Source: Saxidomus purpurata
Lineage: Eukaryota > Mollusca > Bivalvia > Venerida > Veneridae
Direction: 5' to 3'
DNA: 64,000 nucleotides
NCBI GenBank assembly: GCA_022818135.1
Contig: JAFMSR010000018.1
Coordinates: 18,404,595 to 18,468,594, forward strand
The notes beneath the pieces were generated by a model. That model was not told the origin of the DNA, did no database searches, and saw nothing but the letters and a program-made list of their open reading frames with translations. The position numbers were made by a program, and so were the translations under genes. The stretch's first letter is position 1, and each line of letters starts with the position of its first letter. Shown one piece after another: positions 37,352-48,914 of the stretch.

Positions 37352-38162
37352 GGCGCTGTGCGGAAGCACAGTGCCAGTATTGAATAGGTTTTAATTTTGT
37401 ACCATGGGGTTGCATAATCGAATAGGGAGCAGCCAACATTATTATTGTAATTAAAAACTACGTATTATGTTTGAACAAACTCCCTATAATGAATAAATAA
37501 ATAGTATTAACTGATTACAAACATACTATACCAGATGCTTCGTCTTCGACCGTTAATTCAAAACTTTTGACATATTCATAGGATATTTAATAACTTTTCC
37601 ACAAACTTGAAGGTTACGGTTTTTTTTTGCTTTGTTTACGGACCCTACGGCCAGATTCATCAAGTTCAGAAAAAACGTCTCGATAGTTGTTTTGCTTTCT
37701 CTAAACATTTTGAGTTTAAATACATTGTTGTCAACGTGAATAATAATGAAAACCCTTTTTAATTACTACATCTAAAGTAAAATGTAGGCATTATAAATAA
37801 GACCGTTCCCTAACTATGCGATACATGGGGTCTCAATGAAAGTTATGTAAAGCATCGCTAACACTGACCAGTAGTAAAGACAAAATAAATCACGTGGGTT
37901 TCGTCTGCGTCGAAAAGCGTCTACTGACCACGAGCTGTAGCCTTGTTTAATGGGCGTTATCGTACCATTATACGGAAGGTTGTTTTATGATTCGTTTATT
38001 TTTGGGTTAAACTGTAGTAAATGTGGTTTTTCTTATTATGATACAGTTACTATAACATAATGTATTTGGTTTTTCCCGTTGATAGGTTTTTACTGATATT
38101 CTAAAATGACACTGATTCCTTTTAAATCATGTTTCAAAAACATGCGCGCCCTTTGATGCTGA
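37352..38162 (+). mobile_element. Dispersed ~0.8-kb element, copy A
   Basis: It begins with a hairpin GGCGCTGTGC-GGAA-GCACAGTGCC (37352-37375), then CAGTATTGAATAGG and GTACCATGGGGTTGCATAAT. It continues through CAAACTTGAAGGTTACGG, GACCCTACGGCCAG and CCCACGTGA-like segments to CATGCGCGCCCTTTGATGC. Most of its length matches the reverse complement of 51551-52324, and its first ~150 bp match 58400-58560. No open frame of note, so it is non-autonomous. The class is not determined. Confidence 0.8.
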
Positions 38163-38242
38163 TGTTGTAAGTGTATTTGTACACTAGAACAATAAAATAG
38201 TACTGAGCTAAAAAAATGCAACGCGCGATCATTCGTACGAAA

Positions 38243-38282
<40 letters not shown>
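38243..38282. repeat. (AAT)n microsatellite
   Basis: About thirteen uninterrupted AAT units precede AAATTCTTTATTT. Confidence 0.97.
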
Positions 38283-38284
<2 letters not shown>

Positions 38285-38689
38285 TCTTTATTTAAAGAAG
38301 GTAACACATACAGAAATATGAACGAATATTCATATGACTTAGTTTAAACATGGCCTTCTGAAAAAGAAAACATGAAAAGGACATAAACAAAACTTAAATT
38401 TCAACTATACACAACTCAGTTATACATAATACAGTATGACAATCACTCAATAATTCATAGCAAACATTTCAAGACATTTTAACTGCATAAACAGTCAAAC
38501 CTATGTCCAATAAATCTTGCAAACGCAAATTGATAAAACCCACGAGATTTAGGTATACATTTATCTGTAAAACGTGCCTTTTTTAACCATTCATGTACAT
38601 CAATTTAATGGTTTGAAAATGATACCGTCCAGTTACAATTTAACTATTTATGATAAGCTTCATTAACCTGTCTGCATTTTTCAGCCACT

Positions 38690-39206
38690 TTTAGCCAATG
38701 GCCATTACTCCTTAGTACTGAATCGAATGGATTCAAATTGCATACTCTTACAGCGGACATTAAGACGCAGTGCAGTGTCTAAGAATATAACCGTACCTTA
38801 TTCTGTATTTGAGTTATCTCTCCTTAGTGATTTTTCATATTACACAACTCATAAAATATTCAAGGAAATTTGTTTAAATTTACACACAGACAGAAAACAC
38901 GAAGAGGAAGTGTACAACTAGCTTAACTGTACCTAGTCATAGTTTTTTTAATTATCTCCCTTTATTTCTTTTTCTTGCCATGACCATTACTTCTTAAGTA
39001 CTGAACTGAATGATTCAAAGTGCATACAATTATAGAGGACATGAAGACGCAGTGCAGTGTCCGAGAACCATAACTCAAACTTACACTAGTTTTGAGTTAT
39101 ATCCCTTTATTGTCCAACACCATATGCATTCCTCTTATCTCAGATGGCTTGGTCATAGAAAGAGCTCTCGGCGGGGGTATTGGCCATATCTAATATGGCT
39201 CTTGTT
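38690..39206 (-). mobile_element. Pearl-type element on the minus strand, 3' end worn
   Basis: Read on minus, it starts AACAAGAGCCATATTAGATA (5' end at 39206, hairpin GCCATAT/ATATGGC), then ATACCCCCGCC. Two cores contain GACACTGCACTGCGTCTT (39042-39061 and 38762-38781). No inverted GGCGGGGGTAT end is seen on the far side, so the 3' end is lost. Confidence 0.65.
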
Positions 39207-41507
39207 TTCATTAAAAAAGGTCTATATTTTCTAATTATTTTTGACATCCGAATGTAACTATTCCACGTGTTGTCAATCATTTTAGCATTCTTGAGCACGA
39301 GCTTATGTGCATAGTCATCCTCTGTCAGTCGCCATTCGTTGTGCGTCGTTAGTCATCAACCTTTAAACTACACACACAACACGATCAGTTTCAAGCAAAC
39401 GTACCAGTCGATCGTAGTCCCCTACCTAAGTTTTTAAAGATAAGACCTTAGTAAAATCTATCAGGTCTGCGGCATAACTTTGTTTAACTATATTTACTTC
39501 CCCTTACAGCATGCAGTAGCGGAGCTTACCCAAACAAAACCCATGCAAAACAAAACGCCGTCAAAAGAAGCTGGTCAAGCTCTTTGTGGTACAAACTATG
39601 TCGCTGCTAAATAGGTCTCTCTAAGTCAGACTTTGAGCTACTTCATTACTCTGTGTACTGTAAACAAATGCATATGACCTTTGAATTAATTGTGTGTGTG
39701 TACGCACCCATGTGCACATATCAATAAAACGAATATGTAAATATGTATTGCCTTTTTATTTGAACTGATGCATCCATGCACATACCTTTAATTATAAAAC
39801 GTACTTTAACGCCTAATTAGTAAAATTAATATATAAATACATAATTATAATGAATACAGATTTAGCTTTTTGTTGTATTCCGCGCGCCAGGTAAACACAT
39901 GTACAAATATACATGGCCTTTTATTAGCATCCGCGCGCGCCATCATATCAGCGAAAATTCTCAAGTAGAGCGGTAAATTTCACTCATACATTTATGCTAC
40001 ACTTCAACCTGATAGAGGTGTCTGATCTTTGACCCAGTTTACTCGATTTCTTACTCTTTTTGTGTAAACTAGTGTGGAATTTCTAACAAGGTATGACTTT
40101 ATTTGCTTTAATTTCAGGTTATCAAAATGTACTTTTTAAAATTAAACGCTATTTTACAAAACTATAGTATATATCCTAGCAACGTTGATAATTGAAATTG
40201 TTCTGAATTTAAAACTTGAATTTTATGCTAAATGAATTTTCACTATCATTCAAACATCTTAAACATTTATGCGTCTTTACATATAATTGTGGATAAACCG
40301 GATACAAAGGTATGCTATGTAGAATTAATGAGAATATAAACGTAGGGCTTTTTTTCAAGCAGTTTTAAAGTAGGATCATAAATTATACATGTAGAGGAGA
40401 TATTGCGTATAATATAAAAATAGCTCAACATTTAGCCACCAAAGGGAAACACTGTAGAACTGGGGCTCTCGTGGATTAGATCCCTGCTACCAATCGACCT
40501 TGTCTTTATGTGAGAAAGTTGGTAGTTTCATTCGTACGATAGATAGGGATCTAGTACTGGTTCTTCCCACAAACGATGGTTAGCTGAACTGCCCTCCTGT
40601 AAAAACGATAAAAAATACGGTTGAGAGGTGCGTTAAATTCGTGCATACAACATCATGTAGTAGGACGAAAAACAAACTGACCAGTGTACAAGTCCATTCA
40701 ACAAATGTTCGACCAGCTTTTCACCCTGTCTCGGAAAAAAAAGAAATATAATGTAGCTGATCGATGCTTTTATCTTTCTAAAATTCCACAAGGAAAATGA
40801 CTGTAATGAGGGCGTTTTTCCCTTGTTGAATTTATATATAAACTCCTTGTCCAGGTTGATATGCAATAGATTTAGTTGCAATGTCTGGAATGAGATTACT
40901 TCAGAACTCGTTTAAAATAAAGTAGCTAGAATTTTATATGAAATCTGTGAATTTATCTATTTTATTGCATATTTATATTTAGAACAACTTCACACCCTGT
41001 GGATTTTAAAATTTTATTAGATATGACGTCTAAGAAAGGAAAGGTAACAACAGTGAATTTCGTAGGATACTAACCTGTGATAGGACATCAGGTTTACTAA
41101 ATTTAGTAAGCAACTGAACCCATTCATCCATTCACCCTTTCATCCACATTGGTAGCACTTGAGGGAGAATCAGCACTTTATCAAAACGCTGATAAACCGG
41201 TGTCAGAGATGGTATTGTTACGGCTTACGTACTTTCCTGGCGCTGAACAAATAATTTAGATTGCTGCCCAAGCAGTTTCTAGTCCGGAAAAGATGCTGGC
41301 CGTGGTATGTCAGCTTTGCATTTTGGTGGCAAAACTTTTTGAAGTCTTCATACCATACTATTTTTACAGTCCTTATTTTTATAGCTTATGAGGTTTTGCA
41401 TACTGTTACATAAATTCTTTCAGTAAATTGCGTACAAAAACGTATTTTAAAGAGACAAGTTTATCAGTATTTGCGGTTACCGTATGTCTTCTTGTTTTCT
41501 TTTACAG
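39207..41507. other. Upstream region and 5' UTR intron of the DUF1761 gene
   Basis: Apart from a 5'-truncated SINE at about 40445-40655, nothing conserved is seen. An acceptor (TTTTCTTTTACAG) ends at 41507, 21 bases before the DUF1761 start codon, so a 5' non-coding exon must lie in this region. A possible donor is CTAACAAG|GTATGA near 40091, but this is a guess. Confidence 0.4.
40445..40655 (+). mobile_element. 5'-truncated SINE of the GCCTGTAAAA family
   Basis: It matches the body of 2276-2506: GATCCCTGCTACCAATCGAC, CTTGTCTTTATGTGAGAAAG, AACTGCCCTCCTGTAAAAAC and GCGTTAAATTCGTGCATACA, ending in a CAACA-type tail. The tRNA head is incomplete. Confidence 0.65.
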
Positions 41508-41528
41508 TCTCCAGAATAAGTAGCAATC

Positions 41529-42749
41529 ATGGTTTGGGGTGCAGTTGTCGGCATGGCGTCCGCCCAGGTTATCGGTATGATAATTTACTCCAAGGTGGTT
41601 CTAGGTAAACCCTGGATGAAGGCTTCGTTTCCAGGCAAGACTTACGAACAGATCGCTCAGATGCAAAAGGAATCCCTTCATTCAGAAATTATCGTCTGCC
41701 TCATATCCCAGGTGGCGCTCATCATGGCCATCCACTATGTCATTGGGTAAGAATGCATGCTGTTTTCATTTAAACTATAGTACCTTATTTTTTACAGTGG
41801 GGTCTGTTGGCACATCAACTTCGTTAGCTAGGGGTGATTTGCAGAATTGTGACCCAAAAGACTTTCACTTTAAATCCTGATCAGACGACATAATAGTTGT
41901 CGTATGCTTCGGAGCGTAGCTGTTTGAAAAGAAATATACACATAATGTAAATACATCGTTGTCATTTCAAGAATTTACCCGTTATACCAGTACTGGGGTC
42001 GAAAACAAGGGATTGACGAGGTCGAGGTCAATTTGCGCTACCGAGACCCGAACCCTCGACATCAAGGTTTTGAGTCCGACTATCTACTCTATAACACGGT
42101 GCCTTCTTACGGAGGATATGGTTCGAGTACTTGCTCTTCTCAAGAAACGATGGTTAGGTAAACTGCCCGCCTGTAAAAGTACAGTTGAGACTGTTAAACT
42201 CAAACATACAGAAAGTGGAATGGTCTTTAATATACAGTCAAACCTGTGTAAAAGATCATCTCCGAGTAAAGACAATCATGCAAAAAAAACAACATAGAGA
42301 TCGCAGCACACTATTCATCTACAGTAGAAACACCTGTGAGTAAAGACCGCCAGCAAACAAAGACCACATGTTTAGCTTTCCAGCAGTGGTCTTTATTCAT
42401 AGGATTGACTATATGCACGAAACTCATTTGAATATTTTCTATATTTAGCTCCAATTTGTCAAATAAGGTTTCATATACAATTTATTGAATAATCTACTTA
42501 AAAGATTATCTGTTGTTTTATAGCTTTAGCCTTGCGTATAATTTAATCATTTTTTGTAGACCGTACCTTGGCGTGAAAACAATGGAACTGGCTGTCAAGG
42601 TAGGACTCGGCATGGCCCTGCTAGCGGCTTTGATAGACGTTCCCCATTGCGCATTCAGCAGACGACCGGTTGCCGGGTTTCTCATTGACCACTTCTACAA
42701 CGCCTTGGTGTTTGTTGTCGCGTGCATGTCTTTCGTCTATTTTGGATGA
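41529..42749 (+). CDS. DUF1761 family small membrane protein, two coding exons
   Basis: Coding exons 41529-41746 and 42560-42749 are joined by a GT/AG intron in phase 2 (ATT GG|GTAAGA ... TTTGTAG|A), giving 135 aa. An upstream acceptor at 41507 shows a 5' UTR intron as well. The protein starts MVWGAVVGMASAQVIGMIIY, has the conserved PWM block (GKPWMKASFPGK) and about four hydrophobic segments (residues ~4-26, ~53-72, ~80-105, ~118-135). Order, length and the PWM motif are those of DUF1761, a family in bacteria and eukaryotes of unknown biochemical role, predicted to be integral in membranes. AATAAA lies 27 bp past the stop. The gene looks intact. Confidence 0.92.
42100..42205 (+). mobile_element. 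SINE 3' fragment in the DUF1761 intron
   Basis: AACTGCCCGCCTGTAAAAGT and GACTGTTAAACTCAAACA match the 3' domain of the SINE at 2276-2506. The copy is 5'-truncated and lies just before a MITE. Confidence 0.55.
42235..42411. mobile_element. Pogo/Tc1-type MITE in the DUF1761 intron
   Basis: The left end CAGTCAAACCTGTGTAAAAG is matched by the reverse complement of the right end (GGTCTTTATTCATAGGATTG then ACT). TA precedes the left end. About 177 bp, no coding capacity, with internal copies of the GAGTAAAGAC end motif. Confidence 0.75.
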
Positions 42750-42775
42750 AGCTTAGGCATGCGGGGTTTACATAA

Positions 42776-42781
42776 AATAAA
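42776..42781 (+). terminator. Poly(A) signal AATAAA of the DUF1761 gene
   Basis: Canonical hexamer 27 bases after the stop codon (in CATAAAATAAATCAAGG). Confidence 0.7.
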
Positions 42782-44078
42782 TCAAGGACCAGGTTACATT
42801 CCACAGCCATGACCTGATTGGTTAACATACGGAGCGGAAATCGGACCAAAGGACTTGTGGGAAAAAACAATGTTCAGTTGTTTATTCGTTTTGTTCCATG
42901 TTTACAGCTTTGATTGTTTTCAAGATATTTGTGTACAGAAAAAGCATAAGACGAGTCTGTATATAAACTTTGCAATGCTTTGTTAACGGAAAAATGTTTA
43001 CATTCACCAGCGGTGGAAGGCATGAATACAATATATATCTCGATGCTGTTATTTTGTTCGTGAGAAAACATTGTACAGGGGAGAGTCTAGCTGTTATCAT
43101 TTAATTTTTTAGGTAGGTATCGAATCCTATATCATATGTAATTGCGTACGTGCTTACGTATGCGGAATATGCACTGCGTTGAAAAACAGTCTAGGCACGA
43201 TGTTACAGTATCATCCCGTAGACAATGTTCACATTCGCCTTTTAGGTCACCCAATCCTGTCTATTGAGATCATTCGGTCTGTCGTCCGTTCAAATGTCCT
43301 TCAAACGACACCTCGTTCAAAACAGCGTGATACATGTATAAGAAGAGTTGAAATCTGGCTTTCATGAATGTCTTTTATCAAAAATTTTTTTTTACGAAAT
43401 CCATCCCCGTGTATGACTCATCGTTACAATGACATAAATACTTTTTGACTAGTGACTGGGCTAATAAGGAAACAATTTCCAAATAATGGTCTTTAGGTCA
43501 CCTAAATGCACCGAGATTCTGTACGAAACGTTGGTCCGTTGAAAAACATTGACATCAGATAGTGCTATTCATTTCCTTCATATCGTAGTTTATCGAAACT
43601 TTTCAAATCTCTTCAGAAGTATTCGGCAAATTGTCAGATTTTGGAATTATATCGTAGTAATCTACGGATGGGAAGACATATCTGTATCCATTCAGGATTT
43701 GCTTAATACTGTTACAGTTTATTCTTGTATAATCTTCCTAAATGTGTTATGTTTTGTTGCCATGTAGTTTATACCAAGTGTTTTATGCAATATTTTAGTT
43801 AAAACAAATGTATATATGTTTTAATACAATTATGTAAACATTCGTAGACTTTATTAATGTAAAACATTTTAAGAAATTTTCGTTTTGATCTTTAATTAAA
43901 CCTGACATCCTATATTTTAACCGTTTTGTAATGTAAAGATGGAGAGTAAAGGAACACGGCAGATCTGAATACTTTTTACCTGACTTGTTACATGCTTTCT
44001 TTTCCGAGTACATTGTACGGTACTTTCATTTTGACAGCCGACCAAGTAACTACCTTAGTATGAATAGTGTTATCAATT
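42782..44078. other. No gene seen
   Basis: Unique AT-rich DNA with several short open frames of no recognisable character. GGTCACC-type phrases at about 43242 and 43497 precede loosely similar sequence, perhaps old repeat remnants. Confidence 0.4.
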
Positions 44079-44208
44079 CCGTTACTTAGTTTTTTGGATT
44101 TTATATTTGTTTCATGTGTACCGTTACTTAGTTTTTCGGATTTTATATTTGTTTCATTTGTGCCATTACTTAGTTTTTCGGATTTTATATTTGTTTTACT
44201 TGTGCCAT
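44079..44208. repeat. 42-bp tandem repeat, three copies
   Basis: CGTTACTTAGTTTTTCGGAT, then TTTATATTTGTTTCATTTGT, then GC or AC, is present three times with few changes. 42 is a multiple of 3, so it gives an open frame with a repeating peptide; no other sign of coding. Confidence 0.9.
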
Positions 44209-44932
44209 AGTTTGAAGCTAATAGTTGGAAATAGATTAAATATATTCACCAACAGTTACAGTTACTGGTTCTGTATTATTCCATTGAGTACACGCACATC
44301 TTTGAAAATAAAGACTTCAAAATAAAAGCCACTGATACACTTTACTTGACCCGATAACAAAATCAAACGCTCCTGTTACAACATTTTGATGCAGACCTAA
44401 TCCACCACTGTTAGAAGGTTAGCGACTTAGGGCCGATAAGGTTATCTCTTGTTTTTTTAATTCTGTCTTATAATAATGACGCTCATGTTGTTTCTAAGTT
44501 CATTTAGCGAGTATGATATCATGTATACCTGTTGCAGCAGCAGGTGTTTACAGTCTCAGACTAAACTAAACAAATCCACGCCTGTTCGGATATACCTGTT
44601 TGATTGCCAGCAGGAATCCGACTTCAGAACACAACAGCATGGTCGTTAGATTTTTGTCAAGATCATAATACGCAGGAAGATCAGTGTTTTGTACATAACG
44701 TCGGTGATTCACCTGTATTGGCCTAAAACTTGTATAATCAGCAAAGACTAAAACGAAATTTTCAAATTAAGATGCGGGTAGGTCCGAGTGGATGTGCATT
44801 TTGGTGGTATAAGAATGACAAACTCTGGTAGCCAAAGGATTTTGGTGTGCAGCCAGCTCAATGTTTATTTTGTAAATTAAACTTTCTGTGAAACAAAAAG
44901 ATGTGGAATAAACGAAATATTTAAACGTTATA

Positions 44933-45092
44933 CAGTCCAACCTCCATGAACGAACCCTCCCAGAGCAACAACCTCCCTAAAAACACATTTTCTTTCCTGT
45001 ATGTAAGGAATTGACCTCTCGAGAACAACACCTGTCTATAACAAACACATTTCTGTGTTTCCAAGGGTGTTCGCCGCTGAGAGGTTGCACTG
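44933..45092. mobile_element. MITE with TA target duplication
   Basis: The left end CAGTCCAACCTCCATGAACG and the reverse complement of the right end (GTTCGCCGCTGAGAGGTTGC then ACTG) share CAGT(C/G)CAACCTC. TA flanks both sides. 160 bp, no coding capacity; Tc1/mariner/pogo-like ends. Confidence 0.75.
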
Positions 45093-45421
45093 TAATGTTT
45101 ATTATTACGGTTAATGTCTAGGTGGTCGGCCGTATTACACAACTTGCATCGAGTGTGACCCAGTGTTATCGCGGTTTAAAGCAATGGTCCAGTTATATTA
45201 GACCTTAGTGAATCTATTTTTATCAGTTTTGAACATTTTTTCTTCTATTTATAAGTTATTTAATTAAACAAAACTAACCAATAAAAAACTATCCCGTCAT
45301 AATAGTATACATGTGCACAATGAATACATGATACGGTAATGGGATATGTTATGATTGGTTACGTTTTCAAAAGCCTAACTTCTAAATATTAAAAGAAAAT
45401 ATGTTTTTAATAAAATAAATG

Positions 45422-45505
45422 CTTATACAAAGTCAAAGTCAAAGTCAAATTTTTATTAGCATAAACATATTATAATGTCCATCGCCATTTACAGAACTAA
45501 CAGGT
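45422..45505. other. Short AAAGTC repeat and unique sequence
   Basis: CAAAGTCAAAGTCAAAGTCA near 45428 is a short hexanucleotide run. The remainder leads into the SINE at 45506. Confidence 0.5.
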
Positions 45506-45613
45506 CACGACCGTACCTCCTCATGTGACACCATTAGTACTGTTTTTCTTCAGGAAGCGGCTCGACAAGCTTCAAGCTTTCTTCTCAATCGAGCTAAAAT
45601 AAATTTGTATAAA
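45506..45613 (+). mobile_element. 5'-truncated SINE (AGTATAAACTA-tail family)
   Basis: CACGACCGTACCTCCTCATG through CTCAATCGAGCTAAAATAAA to TTTGTATAAACTA matches 3661-3787. AACTAACAG precedes the copy (about 45495) and also follows it, a probable short target duplication. Confidence 0.8.
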
Positions 45614-45775
45614 CTAACAGAACTTAACCAGTGCCTGTGGTATGAACTAACAGAACTTAACCAATGCCTGTGGTATAAACTAACAGAACTTAACCGGTAC
45701 CTGTGGTATAAACTAACAGAACTTAACCAGTGCCTGTGGTATAAACTAATAGAACTTAACCATTGCCTGTGGTTC
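45606..45775. repeat. 33-bp minisatellite starting at a SINE tail, five copies
   Basis: The unit is TATAAACTAACAGAACTTAA then CCAGTGCCTGTGG (33 bp). The first unit overlaps the 3' end of the SINE (TATAAACTA) and continues into its flank. 33 bp keeps both strands open and gives a false repeat peptide (ELNQCLWYKLT). Confidence 0.9.
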
Positions 45776-47597
45776 AAAGAAAGGAAATCATTCCTTCGTT
45801 TTAAAAAAACGCTTTCCTGACACTATGTATATTAAGTGGTGATTTATTTTCTGAGGTAGTATTTTTCTTGTTGGGGGTATGATATATTTGACAAGTAGAA
45901 TGTACTAGGTAATTGTATGACTGATTAATGGCAACATAAAGTTGCCAGGTCTGAAATAAGATTACTTTACCGTAGAATTTGGCTCTGTAAATGTGATCGA
46001 AGACAACTGCCAACCGACAGTTGATGTCAGATGATCCTTAAAGTATAAGAAGGTATTATTATTAACTTTTAGTCTTTTCGCAATGCAATCTAAAATATAA
46101 GTTAAGCTACATCAAAGAAGTAAAGGTTGGGTTCTGCGACTTACTATAAATACGTGTCATGATATTTGCGATGTTGTCAAAAGTTAATTGCAGATTCTTT
46201 GACACAAATTCTATATCTCATTTTTTGAAGGTCAACTTTTTAATTATATTTTAGCTTGATATCACATGCAATAAAACTTTATACAATGTAACAATACACT
46301 GAAGAAACTGACGAACACGTACTATTAGCTTCCCGATTTTTTGTACAATATAAACGTTCGATAATAGCATATGCTTACCGAGTACATTGTTCAACCTAAT
46401 GTAAAAGTGAAATTCTTCTGCACTTGTAAAACAACTGTTTCTGCAGACGTTAGGTGAATCACTCAAAGATGTATCATTTTGAACAATTTTAATGACTTCA
46501 CCACCTGACGCAAATATGCATTCTGCACATTTACTAGATATTCATTCTATTGCGGCACTTTTGTTTTATTTACTGACAATGAATCTTATTACGTGAATAT
46601 GAATACTATAAAATAAAGTATATTAAATACCACGTATTTGAGTTCACTTTTATAATTTAACGCTTCCTGTATTCTTAAGCACATACCCGTACCAGAGTGA
46701 AGCTGTACATAAAATTAGACCGCTTTCGTGTCCGAGTGGTATGGAAGCAGTGTAACCTCGATGATAGAGGTACATGGGTTCGAGACGCGCTACCGACCAT
46801 TATGGCACGCCGTTTTACTATTACTTCAGTGACTATAGGATATTTTTGTTTTATTTTGATACCTGATGGACAGACAGACAAAGACAGACAGATACAGAGG
46901 GGGTGGGGAGGGGGAGGAGAGATGAGCGTGATAACCTCTTGAACGATTCAATAAAATCCGGAAGTTTAGTCGTAATAGAATCAAAATAAAAGCGTATAAG
47001 CTTGAAACTAAAGCTGTTGATTTGAGTTCCCATCGGCACTATTCTACTACGTGTAATTTTAAAACTTGTCAATGAACGTTCTGTAGTGACGTCACATTGC
47101 ATTATTACGTTAACAGCGTTATGAGGTGACGTTAGAAACGACGGATGGTGATCTCCAAGGAAAGGATGAAAAGGCACACTAAAAGGTATTAGATCTCCTG
47201 TAAATAACGATAAGACCAAAGCAATCCAAATCAGTGCTTGTTTTTTTATCACTAAATCATTTCACTTTACTTTAATGAACAAAATAAGCACTTATTCGGT
47301 AAAAAAGTTAAACGGTTTATTTTCGTTGACCACAGTTGCAATGATTGTATGAGTTTCCGTTTATGTATATATATAAGGATACATAGATGTTTCAAGGTAT
47401 TACGGACCTTATGTCCGATGTTTCACGGGCCCCAAGAATTGACATATATTCAAAGTTTTATCAACTAAATATATTTTCCGCTGATTTTACACATATTTTA
47501 AACACCAATTTACCTTCTAAAACAAAGATACATGTTTGAAACATTTACCGTTTTCGCAGATGACTGAAGTTCCATTAAGGTTAAGGCATTAATGAGG

Positions 47598-47673
47598 CAC
47601 AGGAGTTCGGCAAATACACTTATATTGGTATTTCAGTATACAATGAATACCAATAAGTGTCGAACCCCTGTGG
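47598..47673. repeat. Imperfect fold-back repeat
   Basis: CACAGGAGTTCGGCA...CACTTATATTGGTATT is complementary to AATACCAATAAGTGTCGAAC followed by CCCTGTG. The arms are about 28-33 bases around a 12-base loop. It is probably a small fold-back transposon or the remains of one. Confidence 0.7.
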
Positions 47674-47924
47674 AATTGGACATAATTTGTTATGGCGGAA
47701 TATCATTAAGGTTTGCCGACTTATAGATTTTCAATGTACCAGATCTAATAATCATATTTGAGATCAGTCCTTACCATATTTGGTTCTTTTTATTTTGTAA
47801 AGAATAAATATTTGTATGGATATGTGCAAAAATGCTCAAAAGCTGAAAATAAAATCAAAGGAAAAGGTTAAATGAAAAAGTGGTTCTATGGGATTTGAAC
47901 CATGAGAAAGTAAATACCGTATGC

Positions 47925-48092
47925 ACTGACGCCTCCGGATATAGCGAAATTTCGGATATAAGGAACACATTATCTCTGCCCGAGTTGTTCCCCTTTATTT
48001 TTATATGGAAATGTTATAAGGATATAACAAACTCTGGATATAAGGAACCTATTTAAACGGTCCCAAGGAGTTCGTTATAAAAGGAGTTTACT
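47925..48092. mobile_element. Worn Tc1/mariner-like MITE
   Basis: The left end (CTGACGCCTCCGGATATAGC) and the reverse complement of the right end (TCGTTATAAAAGGAGTTTAC) share an imperfect CAGTxAACTCC-xxATATAACGAA pattern. Internal GGATATAAGGAAC phrases occur twice. Confidence 0.55.
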
Positions 48093-48914
48093 GCACACGG
48101 AAAAGTGCATAAAACTAAAACACCAAATACTTAAGTAATTACTCAGTAACATGCTTAACTTATTTCAACACTTATATCAGATTACATGTTTAATCATTTA
48201 AAGAATTCAAGTTTGTCAGAATCGTATTCACCCATTTATTACAATTATATACACTTGTTAGTATTTGTGGAGGAAATGTTGTTGTTAGCAAGTAATTAAG
48301 ACTGAGAAAATTCTTAAGATTTCTTAAGATTCTTAACATGTACTCAAATGAATTTTTCGCTCAATCTGACAATTAGTAATTTACAATATTTTTGTTCTTT
48401 CAACACGTTAATTTCTTTAAAAAATAGACTATCGTTATAACAATAAATATTCGTATTTTTAGAGACAATTAGACTTTAAAATAACGTACTTAATTAATGT
48501 TAGTAGGGATCATATGGAGATTTCTCTAATACATTAATTTATACAGGGCTAGTATATTTTTTAGGCCACACCAAATTGATTAATGGTCATCGGATACTCT
48601 GTCAAAATCTTGAGCGAAATTAAATATATCGGAAAATAATATTATTTGGTCCATGAAATTTCTTTCAAGCGAAAAATAGTAAATGAAAAATTAAGAAGGT
48701 GTATAACATTGTGTCATACAGTTTAAAGTGTGTAAAAGTTGACCTTAGCTTCTCAAGCAGAATATAACTAGAATCAGATGAGTTTAATCAATTATTTTAA
48801 GTCCAGCTGATTTAATTTTTTTTCATGTGTTTAGGAGAAATTGAAACGATGTCCGATGGCCATTTTATCAATTTGTGTGGCCTAAATAATAATTTTGTTT
48901 TCTTAATATTACAG

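Larger units (their letters stand above)
45776..48914. other. Intergenic region with small repeats and two doubtful exon-like frames
   Basis: It contains a tRNA-like segment at about 46725-46800 (GTGTCCGAGTGGTATGGAAG, GGGTTCGAGAC; plus strand), a fold-back at 47598-47673 and a MITE at about 47925-48092. On the minus strand, 46379-46533 is an open 51-codon stretch with four Cys and a good donor (CTCG|GTAAGC) but a poor acceptor. A 133-codon frame at 46851-47252 (minus) lacks an ATG. Neither has support beyond being open. Confidence 0.4.

Noticed and set aside
45550..45820. Repeat peptides on both strands (ELNQCLWYKLT, RHWLSSVSLYH)
   Set aside because: By-product of a 33-bp minisatellite next to a SINE.
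46379..46533. Possible cysteine-containing exon on minus
   Set aside because: The donor is good but the acceptor lacks a pyrimidine tract and no partner exon was found; kept only as a note in the region entry.
46851..47252. 133-codon minus-strand frame with a hydrophobic start
   Set aside because: It has no ATG (the first codon is GTG; the nearest ATG upstream is followed by a stop), and its C-terminal part reads through a simple GGGGTGGGGAGGGGGAGG tract.
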